In this document: piece by piece, positions 9,371-19,702 of the stretch
Position numbering within the stretch: the first letter of the stretch is position 1
Layout: the number at the start of each line of letters is the position of its first letter
Origin: Fidelibacterota bacterium
GTDB taxonomy: Bacteria; Fidelibacterota; SORT01
Assembly (NCBI GenBank): GCA_022571215.1
Contig: JACZYG010000013.1
Location: 1-64,000, forward strand
Direction of reading: 5' to 3'
Length of the DNA: 64,000 nucleotides
Translations under genes and position numbers: made by a program
The notes under the pieces: model-generated
Databases searched by the model: none
Told to the model about the DNA's origin: nothing
The model's input: only the letters and a program-made list of their open reading frames with translations

Positions 9371-10679
9371 AGAATAGCCAATCCAATCCGATGTATATTT
9401 TTATGCCTTCACCGTCAATGGACGAATCAAACGCCCTTCCAATATCTAACCGGGTTATGAACGTAGAATTCATGGCAACTCGAATTCCCGTTCCAATAGA
9501 ACGATGTAACACATCACTCTCTTCTCCTTTATCACCAACAGGCAAATCCGGAACAGAATCGAATGATCTACCCGCGTCATGAAACAGTAACATGGCTACA
9601 AAACCGTCAGAGAAAAGATTGCGAATTTTATATCTCAATTCTAAGTTAGCATACGCTATATTTCTTCCTATAATTCTATTATACAATATCCCCCTGATTG
9701 TCTTGCTTCCACCCATTACCTCCGCCACTTCAAATGAACCGTCTTGTTGTGAAGCGGAGAAAAACGGCGCGCCTGCGCTCATTAATCTGCCTCCGAACCT
9801 GTAGGCAAATGTCAGCTTCCTGTTAAATGACAGATATTGCCTGTGAGTGCCAGTAAGAGCGACATAGGAAAAATTATTTCCAAGAGCTCTCGGAACCCAT
9901 CTCAGCAACAGTTCACTCCATACACCTTTGGTGGCAGTCGATTCATGGTCACGACTATCCCAGATCAGCCCGGTAATTATACCATGTTCACTCCCGGCAT
10001 TGTAGGTTTCAGAATCAATAATTCCCTCCCTGACTAACTTCGCAAGCAACGACTGCTTCGATAAATCCAACAGTTTTTCATCGAAATCTATGTAGTTTAT
10101 CGTATCAATATTTGTGGTCAGTAAGGTAAATCCACCAAGCCAACGGACTTTATTTTCAATTATGCTCCCCTGTATAATTGCATCGATCCTATAAAAACGG
10201 TAGTCATATTTATAATAAAACTTACCCTTGTAGTTTGCCGCGTCTGAAGAATCTTCATATGCGGCTGCGTACTTGGTTTGCGCTCCTCCGAATCCGTGAA
10301 AGGGCTGCAAAATACTTGAACGGTATTGAGCCTTCAGCGTTATCCTCATTTGATTCGGCAGGAAATATTTACTGTCAAACCGGTAAGAATAATCTGCGAT
10401 GCCTTTTGTACTTTGTTGCAATACGATTCGGTGAGAAGAATAATATGGCTTGAATTTTTCTTTTCTTTTATCATCAAGCTGAAAGATCAATCCGTAACCC
10501 AGTCCCTTATCAGAGCTGAATGACAGCGCCGGTAAAAGACCATAACTGTATTTATTTCGGGTCTTATCTCTCACCCCATCTTCAGCTGAGATTGTCAGCG
10601 GTATTAGAATGATGAATTTATAGATAGCTATTTTTAATATAGCGCGAATTATCTGCCTCTCTGTAATAATGCTAAACAA
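9369..10679 (-). CDS. Outer-membrane beta-barrel of the Omp85/surface-antigen type
   Basis: A 436-aa exported protein with an N-terminal hydrophobic signal (about 14-32) and alternating beta strands to a C-terminal phenylalanine (GLDWLF), the usual barrel end for Bam insertion. The segment GGSKTIRGILYNR resembles the conserved RGY/F loop of the Omp85 superfamily, and there are no POTRA repeats upstream, so this is a barrel-only D15-type protein. Its role (lipid or protein transport, or a patatin-like partner) cannot be told. It is convergent with the cysteine hydrolase and divergent from pckG. Confidence 0.75.
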   Translation of the reverse strand: MFSIITERQIIRAILKIAIYKFIILIPLTISAEDGVRDKTRNKYSYGLLPALSFSSDKGLGYGLIFQLDDKRKEKFKPYYSSHRIVLQQSTKGIADYSYRFDSKYFLPNQMRITLKAQYRSSILQPFHGFGGAQTKYAAAYEDSSDAANYKGKFYYKYDYRFYRIDAIIQGSIIENKVRWLGGFTLLTTNIDTINYIDFDEKLLDLSKQSLLAKLVREGIIDSETYNAGSEHGIITGLIWDSRDHESTATKGVWSELLLRWVPRALGNNFSYVALTGTHRQYLSFNRKLTFAYRFGGRLMSAGAPFFSASQQDGSFEVAEVMGGSKTIRGILYNRIIGRNIAYANLELRYKIRNLFSDGFVAMLLFHDAGRSFDSVPDLPVGDKGEESDVLHRSIGTGIRVAMNSTFITRLDIGRAFDSSIDGEGIKIYIGLDWLF

Positions 10680-10845
10680 GATGATGTGAAATATATTTCA
10701 ATTTCGTTGAGTTTGCAAGTTTATGATGCAATAATCTGATAGTGAATCTATATTTGATTTAGTTCGTTTGAGTACTTATATTCACTGGCTATAACTTTAA
10801 CTGTAGAATTGTGTACTTAAATTAAGAGTTGGAACATAATGTTTA

Positions 10846-12720
10846 TTGGAGCATCAATTGGATTTTGATATAGCAGTTTTCGGGGATCTGAACATCAAAA
10901 AACTTAAAGATTTGGGGAATCCCTTTGTTGAACAGATTGTAGATAAGTATGTGAAATTATGCACACCTTCAAAGGTCACGGTCATAACCGATTCTGATGA
11001 AGACATAGCTTATCTGAAACAAAGAGCGATAGACAATAAAGAAGAAACGCCTCTTGATACAGCCGGACACACTGTTCATTTTGACGGCTACTATGACCAA
11101 GCCAGGGATAAAGAAAACACTAAGATACTTATTCCTAAGGGAGAAAAACTCAGTAAATATATGAACACCGCGGATAGAGACGATGGGTTAGAAGAAATTA
11201 TGGGTTTGCTTGACGGTATTATGGCGGATAGAGAGATGCTTATCAGTTTTTTCTGTCTTGGTCCCGTGAATTCACGCTTTTCCATACCGTCCCTGCAACT
11301 GACGGATTCGGCGTATGTTGCCCATAGCGAGACCATTCTCTATCGTCCGGGATACGGCGAATTCAAAAATCTTAACGGCTCTGACAATTTCTTCCATTTT
11401 ATTCATTCAAGCGGCGAATTGGATGAAAATAAGAATTCAATTAACATTGATAAACGACGTGTCTATATGGACATCGAGGAAGAACGCGTATTCACCGTTA
11501 ATACGCAGTATGCCGGTAATAGTGTCGGTCTAAAAAAGTTAGCTTTGAGGCTTGCCATAAACAGGGCAAACAGGGAAGATTGGCTATGCGAGCATATGCT
11601 TGTCATGGGAGCAAAGCCTGAAGGCAAAGACCGCATAACTTATTTCACGGGCGCATTCCCCAGCGCATGCGGCAAAACGTCAACCGCTATGATACCGGGG
11701 CAATTGATAGTAGGTGATGACATCGCGTATATCCGTAAAGCAGATGACGGAAAGGCGTATGCCGTAAATGTAGAGCAGGGTATCTTTGGAATCATTGAGA
11801 ATGTGAACCCGATTGACGATCCCCTAATATACCGAACTATTACCACTCCGAGAGAATTGATAGTATCTAACGTATTGGTAAGAGAAGGGGTGCCTTACTG
11901 GCTTGGGATGGGCAAATCTCTTCCCGCAGATGGAGTAAATTTTTCCGGTGAATGGTCTTTAGGCAAAACCGACAGCAAAGGAAATGAAATAATTCCCGCT
12001 CATAAAAACGCCCGTTATACAGTCAGGATTTCTGAATTGGATAATTGCGACCCTAAACTGCACGATCCTGAAGGTGTTCCCGTATCGGGAATTATATACG
12101 GTGGAAGAGATTCGGATATTAACCCTCCTATTCTCCAATCGCTCAGCTGGACGCATGGAGTATTTATGGGCGCAACTTTAGAATCCGAGACAACCGCCGC
12201 CACTATCGGAAAGCAGGGCGTGAGAAAACATAATCCGATGGCAAATCTCGATTTCCTTGTTCTGAATCTTGGTACGTATATAGAGAATCATTTGAACTTC
12301 GGTAAATCGCTTGAACACGTTCCCTTAATTTTCTCCACCAACTATTTCCTGAAGGATGGGGAGAAATTCCTGAATGATATAACCGATAAAAAAATATGGC
12401 TGCTCTGGATGGAGGGCAGAGTCCATAACGAATTCGATGCGATAAAAACACCTATCGGATTCATTCCTTTATATGATGATGTTCTTTCCCTCTTTTCCCA
12501 ACTGTTTGATAAACCTTTTTCAAGTGAACTTTACGTAAAACTCTTTTCTATCAGAACTGAAAAACTTTTGGGCCGACTGGATAGAATGGAAAAAATATTC
12601 GGTGAAGAATTAGAAATGCCGAAGTCCTTTAACGAAGAATTGGTCAATCAAAGAGAACGTTTGTTATCAACGAAAAACGAACATAACAAGGATGTTATTT
12701 CGCCGTATGACTTCGTTTAG
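10846..12720 (+). CDS. pckG: Phosphoenolpyruvate carboxykinase (GTP)
   Basis: A 624-aa GTP-dependent PEP carboxykinase (EC 4.1.1.32), converting oxaloacetate and GTP to PEP, CO2 and GDP. The GTP-type P-loop region FPSACGKTSTAM with its reactive cysteine lies near 269-280. VGDDIAYIR (metal binding), the conserved RESP-like region and a C-terminal nucleotide-binding segment are all present, and full length matches the family. The start is TTG at 10846; ATG 10839 is out of frame. It runs alone, convergent with the osmoprotectant transporter whose stop is only 3 nt away. The enzyme implies gluconeogenesis or anaplerotic flux. Confidence 0.96.
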   Translation: MEHQLDFDIAVFGDLNIKKLKDLGNPFVEQIVDKYVKLCTPSKVTVITDSDEDIAYLKQRAIDNKEETPLDTAGHTVHFDGYYDQARDKENTKILIPKGEKLSKYMNTADRDDGLEEIMGLLDGIMADREMLISFFCLGPVNSRFSIPSLQLTDSAYVAHSETILYRPGYGEFKNLNGSDNFFHFIHSSGELDENKNSINIDKRRVYMDIEEERVFTVNTQYAGNSVGLKKLALRLAINRANREDWLCEHMLVMGAKPEGKDRITYFTGAFPSACGKTSTAMIPGQLIVGDDIAYIRKADDGKAYAVNVEQGIFGIIENVNPIDDPLIYRTITTPRELIVSNVLVREGVPYWLGMGKSLPADGVNFSGEWSLGKTDSKGNEIIPAHKNARYTVRISELDNCDPKLHDPEGVPVSGIIYGGRDSDINPPILQSLSWTHGVFMGATLESETTAATIGKQGVRKHNPMANLDFLVLNLGTYIENHLNFGKSLEHVPLIFSTNYFLKDGEKFLNDITDKKIWLLWMEGRVHNEFDAIKTPIGFIPLYDDVLSLFSQLFDKPFSSELYVKLFSIRTEKLLGRLDRMEKIFGEELEMPKSFNEELVNQRERLLSTKNEHNKDVISPYDFV

Positions 12721-12723
12721 ATT

Positions 12724-14235
12724 TTATTCTCCTAACCTCAAACCCTTGGAAACAAAGATAGGCTCTAACATCTCAAAGAGCCATTGAACTCCAAAAGCTA
12801 ATAACGCGGCCGGTATCGCTCCTTGTAAAATCAGTCCCGTGTCATCCAACCGGATTCCTGTTAGAATAGGCTGACCGTATCCACCAGCGCCGATAATCGC
12901 TCCCAAAGTTGCGGTACCAACGTTGATGACCGCTGCTGTTTTAATTCCGGACAGTATCGAACGTGACGCGAGTGGTAGTTCGATTTTAATCATTTTGACT
13001 CTTGAAGGCAATCCTAATGCCTCCGCCGATTCACTCAATTGAAGAGGAATATCTTTCAATCCGGAATAAGTGTTCCTCACGATCGGGAGTAAACTGTAGA
13101 GGAATAGAGCAGCTATCGCCGGTTTGGCTCCAATTCCCAATAACGGTATCATGAACACTATTAACGCAAGGGATGGGATAGTCTGAATCACTCCAATTGT
13201 TCCAAGCAGAAGCTGACCGAATTTGGCTGTTTTATACGCAAATATTCCAAGAGGAATTGCAATGATGATCGCGGCCGATAAAGAAATTACCACTAAGAAC
13301 AAATGATCATACGTATTTCTGATGAGCTTCTCAAAGATGGTCATTTGATAAAACTCTGTTTTAACATTCAATTTCCTCTCAAGAAACTTTGACGCCACTT
13401 CGCCTTCACTTTTCCCGGCAAGTTTCACATCGGCGTTTAGCTTTACCATATCGGACTCTGAAATCATACCCTCAAGCCTGAGCAACGACTTCACTGATTC
13501 CGGATTCCGCATCGCAAAATCACTCCTGTATAAGAAGACGGCTTGATACTCCGGAAAATGATTCAAATCATCTATCAGCGATTTCAAATCGTAATAGTCA
13601 ATTTCCGCATCGGTTGAATAAAGGTCTATAACGTCAATTGAGCCGTTTTCCAACCCTCTATAACCGATATCGTGGTCTATCCCCCTGACATCACGCTGTG
13701 GCAAATTGTACTTCCGTTGCAAGCTGGGCCAGCCGTCTCCCCTATCCATAAATTCGTTGGAAAAACCGAATTTGAGTTCGGGATAATTTTTCAGGTCGGA
13801 TATTTTGTCAATGCCGAATTTTTTTGCTGCCTCTTTCTTCATTCCGATTATATAGCTGTTATTGAATCCTATCGGCTTACTCATCAGTATACCCATACTC
13901 TCCAATTTATCCCTTACTTCCTCTTCATTTCTGAACAGCTCCCCTGAAAAAATCTCTTGAACAATAGTTCCCGTATATTCCGGATAGATGTCCAATTCAC
14001 CCTGCACAAGAGACTTAAACAAAATCTGAGTTCCGCCTAACTCCGCTTTGTGCACTGCCGTAACCCCTTTCTTATTTATGAGATGATACGCCATTTCACC
14101 TAAAATGACTGATTCGGTAAATTTTTTTGAGCCGATCTTTATTTCGTTTTGAGATTCACCCCCCATTGACCATTGCGGGAAACAGAAATTAGCAGCAATA
14201 ACAAGTCCTAACAGCAGACGTCTTATCAGTAACAT
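12724..14235 (-). CDS. Osmoprotectant ABC transporter, fused binding protein and permease
   Basis: A 503-aa fusion. Residues 1-25 are a signal peptide, about 30-285 form an OpuC/ProX-type binding domain (opening IGSKKFTESVILGEM), and about 295-500 form a ProW/OpuCB-type permease with several helices and an EAA loop ALGLPSRVKM. The order is binding domain first, the reverse of the commoner permease-first fusion. Start at 14235 is chosen because ATG there overlaps the ATPase stop (TGATG). Likely ligands are betaine, choline or related quaternary ammonium compounds. With the ATPase at 14236..14969 the transporter is complete in two genes. Confidence 0.88.
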   Translation of the reverse strand: MLLIRRLLLGLVIAANFCFPQWSMGGESQNEIKIGSKKFTESVILGEMAYHLINKKGVTAVHKAELGGTQILFKSLVQGELDIYPEYTGTIVQEIFSGELFRNEEEVRDKLESMGILMSKPIGFNNSYIIGMKKEAAKKFGIDKISDLKNYPELKFGFSNEFMDRGDGWPSLQRKYNLPQRDVRGIDHDIGYRGLENGSIDVIDLYSTDAEIDYYDLKSLIDDLNHFPEYQAVFLYRSDFAMRNPESVKSLLRLEGMISESDMVKLNADVKLAGKSEGEVASKFLERKLNVKTEFYQMTIFEKLIRNTYDHLFLVVISLSAAIIIAIPLGIFAYKTAKFGQLLLGTIGVIQTIPSLALIVFMIPLLGIGAKPAIAALFLYSLLPIVRNTYSGLKDIPLQLSESAEALGLPSRVKMIKIELPLASRSILSGIKTAAVINVGTATLGAIIGAGGYGQPILTGIRLDDTGLILQGAIPAALLAFGVQWLFEMLEPIFVSKGLRLGE

Positions 14236-14969
14236 CAATTGGAGGCTCGGACCCGCTGCGCGTTTATAAACTTTTCAACAAAATCGTCAACCGGATTCTT
14301 CAGCAGTTCTCTGATGGAGCCTTGCTGTAATATTTTTCCATCTTTCATCAGGAGCAGTTCATCCGCAAAAAATTCAGCTTCGTTTATGTCATGAGTTACA
14401 AGTACGACTGCTTTACCAAGGGTTCTAAATATCGTCCTGAGTTCTTCTTGTAAATCTGCTTTAATCATCGGATCAAGCGCTCCAAGCGGTTCGTCCAAAA
14501 GCAACACTTCCGGGTCAAGCATCAAAGCCCTCATAAGACTGACTCTCTGGCGTTGTCCTCCGGAAAGCTGAAGCGGAAAACGTTCCAGTGCATCTTTAGG
14601 AAAATGCGTCAATTCAGCTAATTCTTTTATTCGAGCGGTAATCTTGTTTGAGCTCCATTCCAAATACTCTGCGACCAATTTGATATTTTGTACAGCCGTC
14701 AGATGCGGGAATAATCCTCCTTCCTGGATCACGTATCCGATCTTCCTTCTTATCTCTAATAAATTCTCGTGAGCGACAAGCTCGCCTTTGAAATAGATCT
14801 CCCCTTCATCAGGCTCGATTATCCCGATTGCAAGTCGTATCAATGTGGACTTGCCACAGCCGCTTGGCCCGACTAACACCTTTGTCTCTCTTTCCGAAAC
14901 AGTTAGGTCAACTGATGAAACAGCCTGAAGGTTTTCAAACTTTTTTGATACGTTTTTTAAGCGGAGCAT
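14235..14969 (-). CDS. Osmoprotectant ABC transporter ATPase, OpuCA/ProV-like
   Basis: A 244-aa ATPase with Walker A GPSGCGKST, Q-loop IQEGGLFPHLT (the EGGLFPH form is typical of the quaternary-amine group), signature LSGGQRQR and Walker B LLLDEPLGALDP. It lacks the C-terminal CBS pair found in OpuCA/OpuAA ionic-strength sensors, so gating by CBS domains is not expected. It is the first gene of a two-gene operon under the promoter at 15008..15035. Confidence 0.92.
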   Translation of the reverse strand: MLRLKNVSKKFENLQAVSSVDLTVSERETKVLVGPSGCGKSTLIRLAIGIIEPDEGEIYFKGELVAHENLLEIRRKIGYVIQEGGLFPHLTAVQNIKLVAEYLEWSSNKITARIKELAELTHFPKDALERFPLQLSGGQRQRVSLMRALMLDPEVLLLDEPLGALDPMIKADLQEELRTIFRTLGKAVVLVTHDINEAEFFADELLLMKDGKILQQGSIRELLKNPVDDFVEKFINAQRVRASN

Positions 14970-15256
14970 CTATAATAGTACGATTCAATTAAAATCAATT
15001 CGGAACAATTTTAGCACTTAGGTCTGTTTTGTCAAGTATTATTCTACTTTGTACAGGATGCTCTATGATTAAATAAGACTTGACAAGAAATAAAATTTTG
15101 TTACTTTTCCCCTAAGTATATTATTTTTTATGAACTTGTAACGAACTTGTAAAATTTTGGTGAAAATAGCTATGCTTAAATTGGAGACCTTGCAGGTCTT
15201 ATTTTATAAAAGTGCGAATATGTTGACATTAATAATACAAATGAGGTAACACAAAA
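14970..15256. other. Divergent intergenic region, osmoprotectant operon and susC
   Basis: It holds the minus-strand promoter at 15008..15035. On the plus strand, TTGACA occurs at 15080 and 15223 without a good -10 at standard spacing, and a small hairpin AGACCT-TGC-AGGTCT (15185..15199) is followed by a T-rich run, possibly a leader structure for the SusC gene. Confidence 0.4.
15008..15035 (-). promoter_or_regulatory. Sigma-70-type promoter of the osmoprotectant operon
   Basis: On the minus strand, -35 TTGACA (15035..15030) and -10 TAAAAT (15013..15008) are separated by 16 nt, placing transcription about 35-45 nt upstream of the ATPase start. The match to the consensus is strong (6/6 and 5/6). 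Confidence 0.7.
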
Positions 15257-18200
15257 ATGAAAGTGCAGAAGTTGCTTACGACGATGCTACTACTGTTGGC
15301 TCTGTCCGGTTTTTCATACGCGGCGGATCGAACAGTCACTGGAAATGTAACGATGTCACGGTCGGGAGACAGCCTCCCGGGTACTCAGATTATTCTCAAG
15401 GGTACATTTATCGGAACCGTAACAAATAACGAGGGGGAATATTCTCTCGATATCCCGGTAGATCAAGTGACTCTCGTGATTACGTTTATCGGTTTTAAAA
15501 CTCAGGAGATCACATTAGCGCCGGGCGTAACCACTCTTGATATTGAAATGGAAGAAGATATATTAAAGACTTCAGGGGTAGTAGTTACAGGCTTGGCTTC
15601 TACCGTCAAAAAACGCAACCTTGCGAATTCAGTAGCAACGATTTCTGCCGAAGAGCTTGTTCCTGCGCCCGTTCAAACACTTGACGGCGCTCTTGCAGGT
15701 AAATTCGCCGGCGTGAATGTCAGCCAAAATACCGGCGCTCCCGGCGGCGGAATAAGCGTGAACCTTCGCGGTGTATCGACCTTACAAGGCTCCACCCAAC
15801 CTTTATTTGTTGTGGACGGCGTAATTCTGAATAACAGCACAAACCTTGAGGGACTTATGGATCTTATAACTGCTGCTGCAAGCGCAGGTAGCCCGAGTCC
15901 ACAAGGTCAGCCTGTAAATAGAATTGCAGATATTAATCCTAATGATATTGCAAACATCGAAGTTCTTAAGGGCGCAAGCGCGGCGGCTATGTACGGTTCA
16001 AAAGCCGCAAATGGAGTGGTATTGATCACAACCAAGTCAGGCGCCTCCGGTGAAACAAAAATTAGCTTTTCCCAACAAGTGGGAAAGAGCAGTATCTTAA
16101 ATAAGATAGGACATCGTGTTTGGACCGCCGCTTCTGCCGAAGAAGCCTATGGTCCGGAAGGATTAGCTGCATATAATCAAAATATAGGAACAAGAGGTAT
16201 CGGACTCATCGATTATGAAGATGAGATTTATGGAGAAACCGGTACATTGCGTGAAACGATGGTTAGCGCTCGCGGTGGAACGGATAAAACTCAATTTTAT
16301 GTTTCCGGTATGATCAAAGATGATAGAGGTATTATTAAAAACACCGGTTATAAGAAATATTCGGTAAAAGTTAATGTCAAACACAGATTTTCTGAGAAGG
16401 CAAAACTTGATGTTTATACAAGTATGATTCGCTCTGAATCTGACAGAGGCATAACCGGCAATGACAATACAAATACATCGTTCGGATTTTCTCTGGCATT
16501 CACTCCGAGTTTTTTGGATATAAGAAAGTGTAGTGAAGCCGATGTAGGAAGTGGCGGTCAGCGTTCTGAATGTGTGGGTCTCAAGGCGGGTCAATATCCT
16601 GACCATCCGTTCAATCCGTCAAACCCGCTGCATACAAGAGACGTTTTGATTAATAATGAAGTAGTCTTTCGTACTATTTTATCTTCAAAACTGACTTACA
16701 GCCTATTCAGAGAACAAAATCAAAACCTTGATTTTATCGTGCAGGGTGGAGTCGATTTCTTTTCACAGGAAAATAAAGCGTTCTCGCCTCCCGAACTGCA
16801 ATTCGAAAAGAATGGTGGACAGCCCGGTTCGTCAATACTTGGAGAGGTAGAAAGTATCAACTCCAACTTATATCTAAATTTAGTTCACAGATATATTACG
16901 TCGTCCAATACTAGTTATAATACTACAGTCGGTTGGCAGTTTGAAGACTCAGACATAAATAATTTGCTGCTTTTGGCAACAAACACAGTAGTTACGCAGC
17001 AAAATATCGATCAAGCGTCTAACCTGACCGCTTTTCAGGAGATAACCCGGCAAAGAGAATTAGGATTCTTTCTCCAGGAAGAGATAAATTTTAATGATAG
17101 AATATATACCAGTTTTGGAATTCGCGGTGATCGGAGCAGCACTCTTGGCGATACCGAAAAGTTTTTCTACTATCCAAAACTTGCCGGTTCATATAGGCTT
17201 AGCGATGATATTAAATTAAGAGCAGCTTTTGGTAAAACAGGAAATTTACCGAGACCGCGCTCCAAGTTTACAGCTCTTGATCCTATCAATATCGGTGGGA
17301 GCTCAGGACTCATATCGGCATCAACCAGAGGATTTGACACGATTACTCCCGAAACGACAAGCGAAATAGAAATAGGTACCGACCTTACGTTCTCCGATGA
17401 GAACGGTACACTTGAATTCAGCGTTTACAGACAAAATATAACCGATCTGCTGCTGACCGCAGACCTTCCTGCCTCTTCGGGTTTCACTTCCGAGATCCTC
17501 AACGCCGGCGAGATGGAGACACAAGGAATTGAGCTATCACTCGCTTACAATGTTTTAAGAGGACGAAATACCACCTGGTTGACGAGAGTAAATTTCTATA
17601 AGACCAGCTCTGAGATAACGAAGCTCAATGTGGATCCGTTCAATACAGGTGGATTCGCAACGTTCCTCGGCACTTACAGGATTGAAAAGGGTCTTTCACC
17701 AACGACCATAGTCGGTTCAGAATTGGATGCAGCTGGAAATCATATAGAATTAGGCAACGAGACTCCTGATTTTCAGATGTCGTTTAATAACAGCCTCCGG
17801 TACGGTGGATTTAATTTAGGATTCCTCATCGATTGGAAAAAAGGAGGTGATGTGATAAATCTCGGAAAACTTCTTACCGATCTTGGCGGTACATCCGGTG
17901 ATTTTGACGAAGAGGGACAATACACCCTTCTTGATGTGAATGGAGAAGATTCAGTAGCAACACTGACTAACGGCGTAGGTCGTTTGACTGTTCTTGGCAG
18001 ATTGACCCAGCCTTACATTGAAGACGGCTCATATCTCAAACTAAGAGAACTTAGCCTATCATATTCTTTCAGTGAAGAAAGAGTCAGAAACTTACTCGGT
18101 GGAAGATTCACTTATTTAAAAGTAGGTATTTCCGGTCGTAACTTGTGGATGTCCACTGATTATTTAGGTTATGATCCCGAAGTCAGTCAGTTCGGAAGCG

Positions 18201-18280
18201 TAGCAATTGGGCGTTCGGTCGATACTATACCGTACCCGACATCCCGCTCGTTCTTCTTTAATATTTCGTTTGGAATGTAA
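15257..18280 (+). CDS. SusC/RagA-type TonB-dependent outer-membrane receptor
   Basis: A 1007-aa receptor: signal peptide (about 1-22), a carboxypeptidase-regulatory-like N-terminal domain (about 25-110), a plug domain with the family segments around LRGVSTL, PLFVVDG and VLKGASAAAMYGSKAANGVV, then a long beta-barrel ending in phenylalanine-rich SFFFNISFGM. It imports large ligands through the outer membrane with its lipoprotein lid SusD, encoded next. GAGGTAAC gives a fair ribosome site. No glycoside hydrolase or peptidase is adjacent, so the ligand (glycan, peptide or other) is open. Confidence 0.94.
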   Translation: MKVQKLLTTMLLLLALSGFSYAADRTVTGNVTMSRSGDSLPGTQIILKGTFIGTVTNNEGEYSLDIPVDQVTLVITFIGFKTQEITLAPGVTTLDIEMEEDILKTSGVVVTGLASTVKKRNLANSVATISAEELVPAPVQTLDGALAGKFAGVNVSQNTGAPGGGISVNLRGVSTLQGSTQPLFVVDGVILNNSTNLEGLMDLITAAASAGSPSPQGQPVNRIADINPNDIANIEVLKGASAAAMYGSKAANGVVLITTKSGASGETKISFSQQVGKSSILNKIGHRVWTAASAEEAYGPEGLAAYNQNIGTRGIGLIDYEDEIYGETGTLRETMVSARGGTDKTQFYVSGMIKDDRGIIKNTGYKKYSVKVNVKHRFSEKAKLDVYTSMIRSESDRGITGNDNTNTSFGFSLAFTPSFLDIRKCSEADVGSGGQRSECVGLKAGQYPDHPFNPSNPLHTRDVLINNEVVFRTILSSKLTYSLFREQNQNLDFIVQGGVDFFSQENKAFSPPELQFEKNGGQPGSSILGEVESINSNLYLNLVHRYITSSNTSYNTTVGWQFEDSDINNLLLLATNTVVTQQNIDQASNLTAFQEITRQRELGFFLQEEINFNDRIYTSFGIRGDRSSTLGDTEKFFYYPKLAGSYRLSDDIKLRAAFGKTGNLPRPRSKFTALDPINIGGSSGLISASTRGFDTITPETTSEIEIGTDLTFSDENGTLEFSVYRQNITDLLLTADLPASSGFTSEILNAGEMETQGIELSLAYNVLRGRNTTWLTRVNFYKTSSEITKLNVDPFNTGGFATFLGTYRIEKGLSPTTIVGSELDAAGNHIELGNETPDFQMSFNNSLRYGGFNLGFLIDWKKGGDVINLGKLLTDLGGTSGDFDEEGQYTLLDVNGEDSVATLTNGVGRLTVLGRLTQPYIEDGSYLKLRELSLSYSFSEERVRNLLGGRFTYLKVGISGRNLWMSTDYLGYDPEVSQFGSVAIGRSVDTIPYPTSRSFFFNISFGM

Positions 18281-18305
18281 TAGAATTTAAATGCAGAGGT
18301 ATAAA

Positions 18306-19613
18306 ATGACTAACATCTTTAAAGATAAGTTTAATAAAACACGCGGGAATCTGCTCTTTCCTATCGTGCTGACCACAGCCCTATTTTATTTGGGATGCGG
18401 CGATTTAGATATCAGTAATCCAAATGCTCCGGTTATTGAAGACGCTCCCGTCCAGACGCTCATCACAGGCGCTGAGGCTGGAATGAGAACGAGCAATCAC
18501 ATCTATCTCTGGGTTGTTTCTGCGATTGGCAGGGAATCTTATTATTTTGAACCGGCTGATCCGAGATATACCGGAGAGTTACTCGAAAATACAATTGATC
18601 CCGGTGGTTTTTTGCTGAACAGCCCCTGGTCATCTAGATATAATGTTATTGCAAATTGCAATATACTGCTTAATGACAAATTACCCGATCTTGAGGCAGC
18701 AGATGCCGCGGGTGTTGAAGGGTTCGCTAAAACGATCACGGCGTATCAATTATTGCTCAACCTGAATCTCCTGAATGAAACGGGTATTAAAATTGACTTC
18801 TCAGGCGATCTAACGGTTCCTTTCGCATCAAGAACCGAATCATTAGCAAGAATTGTCTCATTGTTGGATGAAGGAAACAGCGCTCTCGATAAGGCTGGTA
18901 GCAGTTTTAAATTTTTCCTTTCAAGCGGTTTTGCTGGATTTGATACGCCCTCGACTTTTGCTCAATTCAATCGGGCAATTAAGGCAAGGGTTTCAATTTA
19001 TCAGGGTAACCACGCCGAAGCTTTAACCGCGCTTGGCGGATCATTTATAAGCACTTCAGGCGATCTTGAGACAGGAGTATACCATGTATACTCCACAGGC
19101 TTAGGCGATCAGACAAACAATGTGTTCGAAACGCCGGATGCCCCCTTCATTAAATGGATGGGCCATCCTACTCACGAGGCGGACGCCGAGGCGGGAGATA
19201 CCCGGTATACCTCAAAGATTGTTGTAAGATCTGATACGACAGTTTTCGATTTTCTAACTTCGACTTTAGGCATTACGATTGTCAGCTCAGTCACGGATCC
19301 TCTTCCCATAATAAGAAATGAAGAGTTGATCCTTCTTAGAGCGGAAGCAAATATCGGACTTGGCAATTACTCAACCGCAGAGGCTGACATAAATGTAATT
19401 AGAGCGGCAGCAGGATTGGCTGACTCACCGACTCTCGATGCGACTAACGCTCTTAATCAACTGCTTCATGAAAAACGGTACTCTCTCTTTCTCGAAGGTT
19501 ACAGATGGGTAGACATGAGACTCTATGGAAAACTTGGAGACCTGCCGATTGATAGGGCTGGGGATGTAATGATAATTAATTTCCCAAAACCTGAGACTGA
19601 AACGGAAGGTTAA
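18306..19613 (+). CDS. SusD/RagB-like outer-membrane lipoprotein
   Basis: A 435-aa surface lipoprotein partner of the SusC receptor. The start at 18306 is preferred over 18291 because AGAGGT lies just upstream. The signal then ends in the lipobox FYLGC. Helical TPR-like repeats follow, and the C-terminal part carries the conserved motif EKRYSLFLEGYRWVDMRLYG, the hallmark of SusD C-termini. The terminator at 19648..19686 closes this two-gene unit. Confidence 0.92.
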   Translation: MTNIFKDKFNKTRGNLLFPIVLTTALFYLGCGDLDISNPNAPVIEDAPVQTLITGAEAGMRTSNHIYLWVVSAIGRESYYFEPADPRYTGELLENTIDPGGFLLNSPWSSRYNVIANCNILLNDKLPDLEAADAAGVEGFAKTITAYQLLLNLNLLNETGIKIDFSGDLTVPFASRTESLARIVSLLDEGNSALDKAGSSFKFFLSSGFAGFDTPSTFAQFNRAIKARVSIYQGNHAEALTALGGSFISTSGDLETGVYHVYSTGLGDQTNNVFETPDAPFIKWMGHPTHEADAEAGDTRYTSKIVVRSDTTVFDFLTSTLGITIVSSVTDPLPIIRNEELILLRAEANIGLGNYSTAEADINVIRAAAGLADSPTLDATNALNQLLHEKRYSLFLEGYRWVDMRLYGKLGDLPIDRAGDVMIINFPKPETETEG

Positions 19614-19647
19614 TTTTTCGCAATAAGAAATTTTTATTGACACTGAA

Positions 19648-19686
19648 AAAGGGTTTGCCCCGCATTCTGCCGGGCAAACCCTTTTT
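19648..19686. terminator. Bidirectional intrinsic terminator
   Basis: A 13-bp stem AAAGGGTTTGCCC/GGGCAAACCCTTT with flanking A and T runs on both sides. It can end both the susD transcript and the convergent dodecin transcript. Confidence 0.9.
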
Positions 19687-19702
19687 ACAGTATATGACTT
19701 TA

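Noticed and set aside
15080-15228. TTGACA hexamers at 15080 and 15223 as susC promoters
   Set aside because: No fair -10 at 16-18 nt from either; FCB-group promoters may also use a different consensus.
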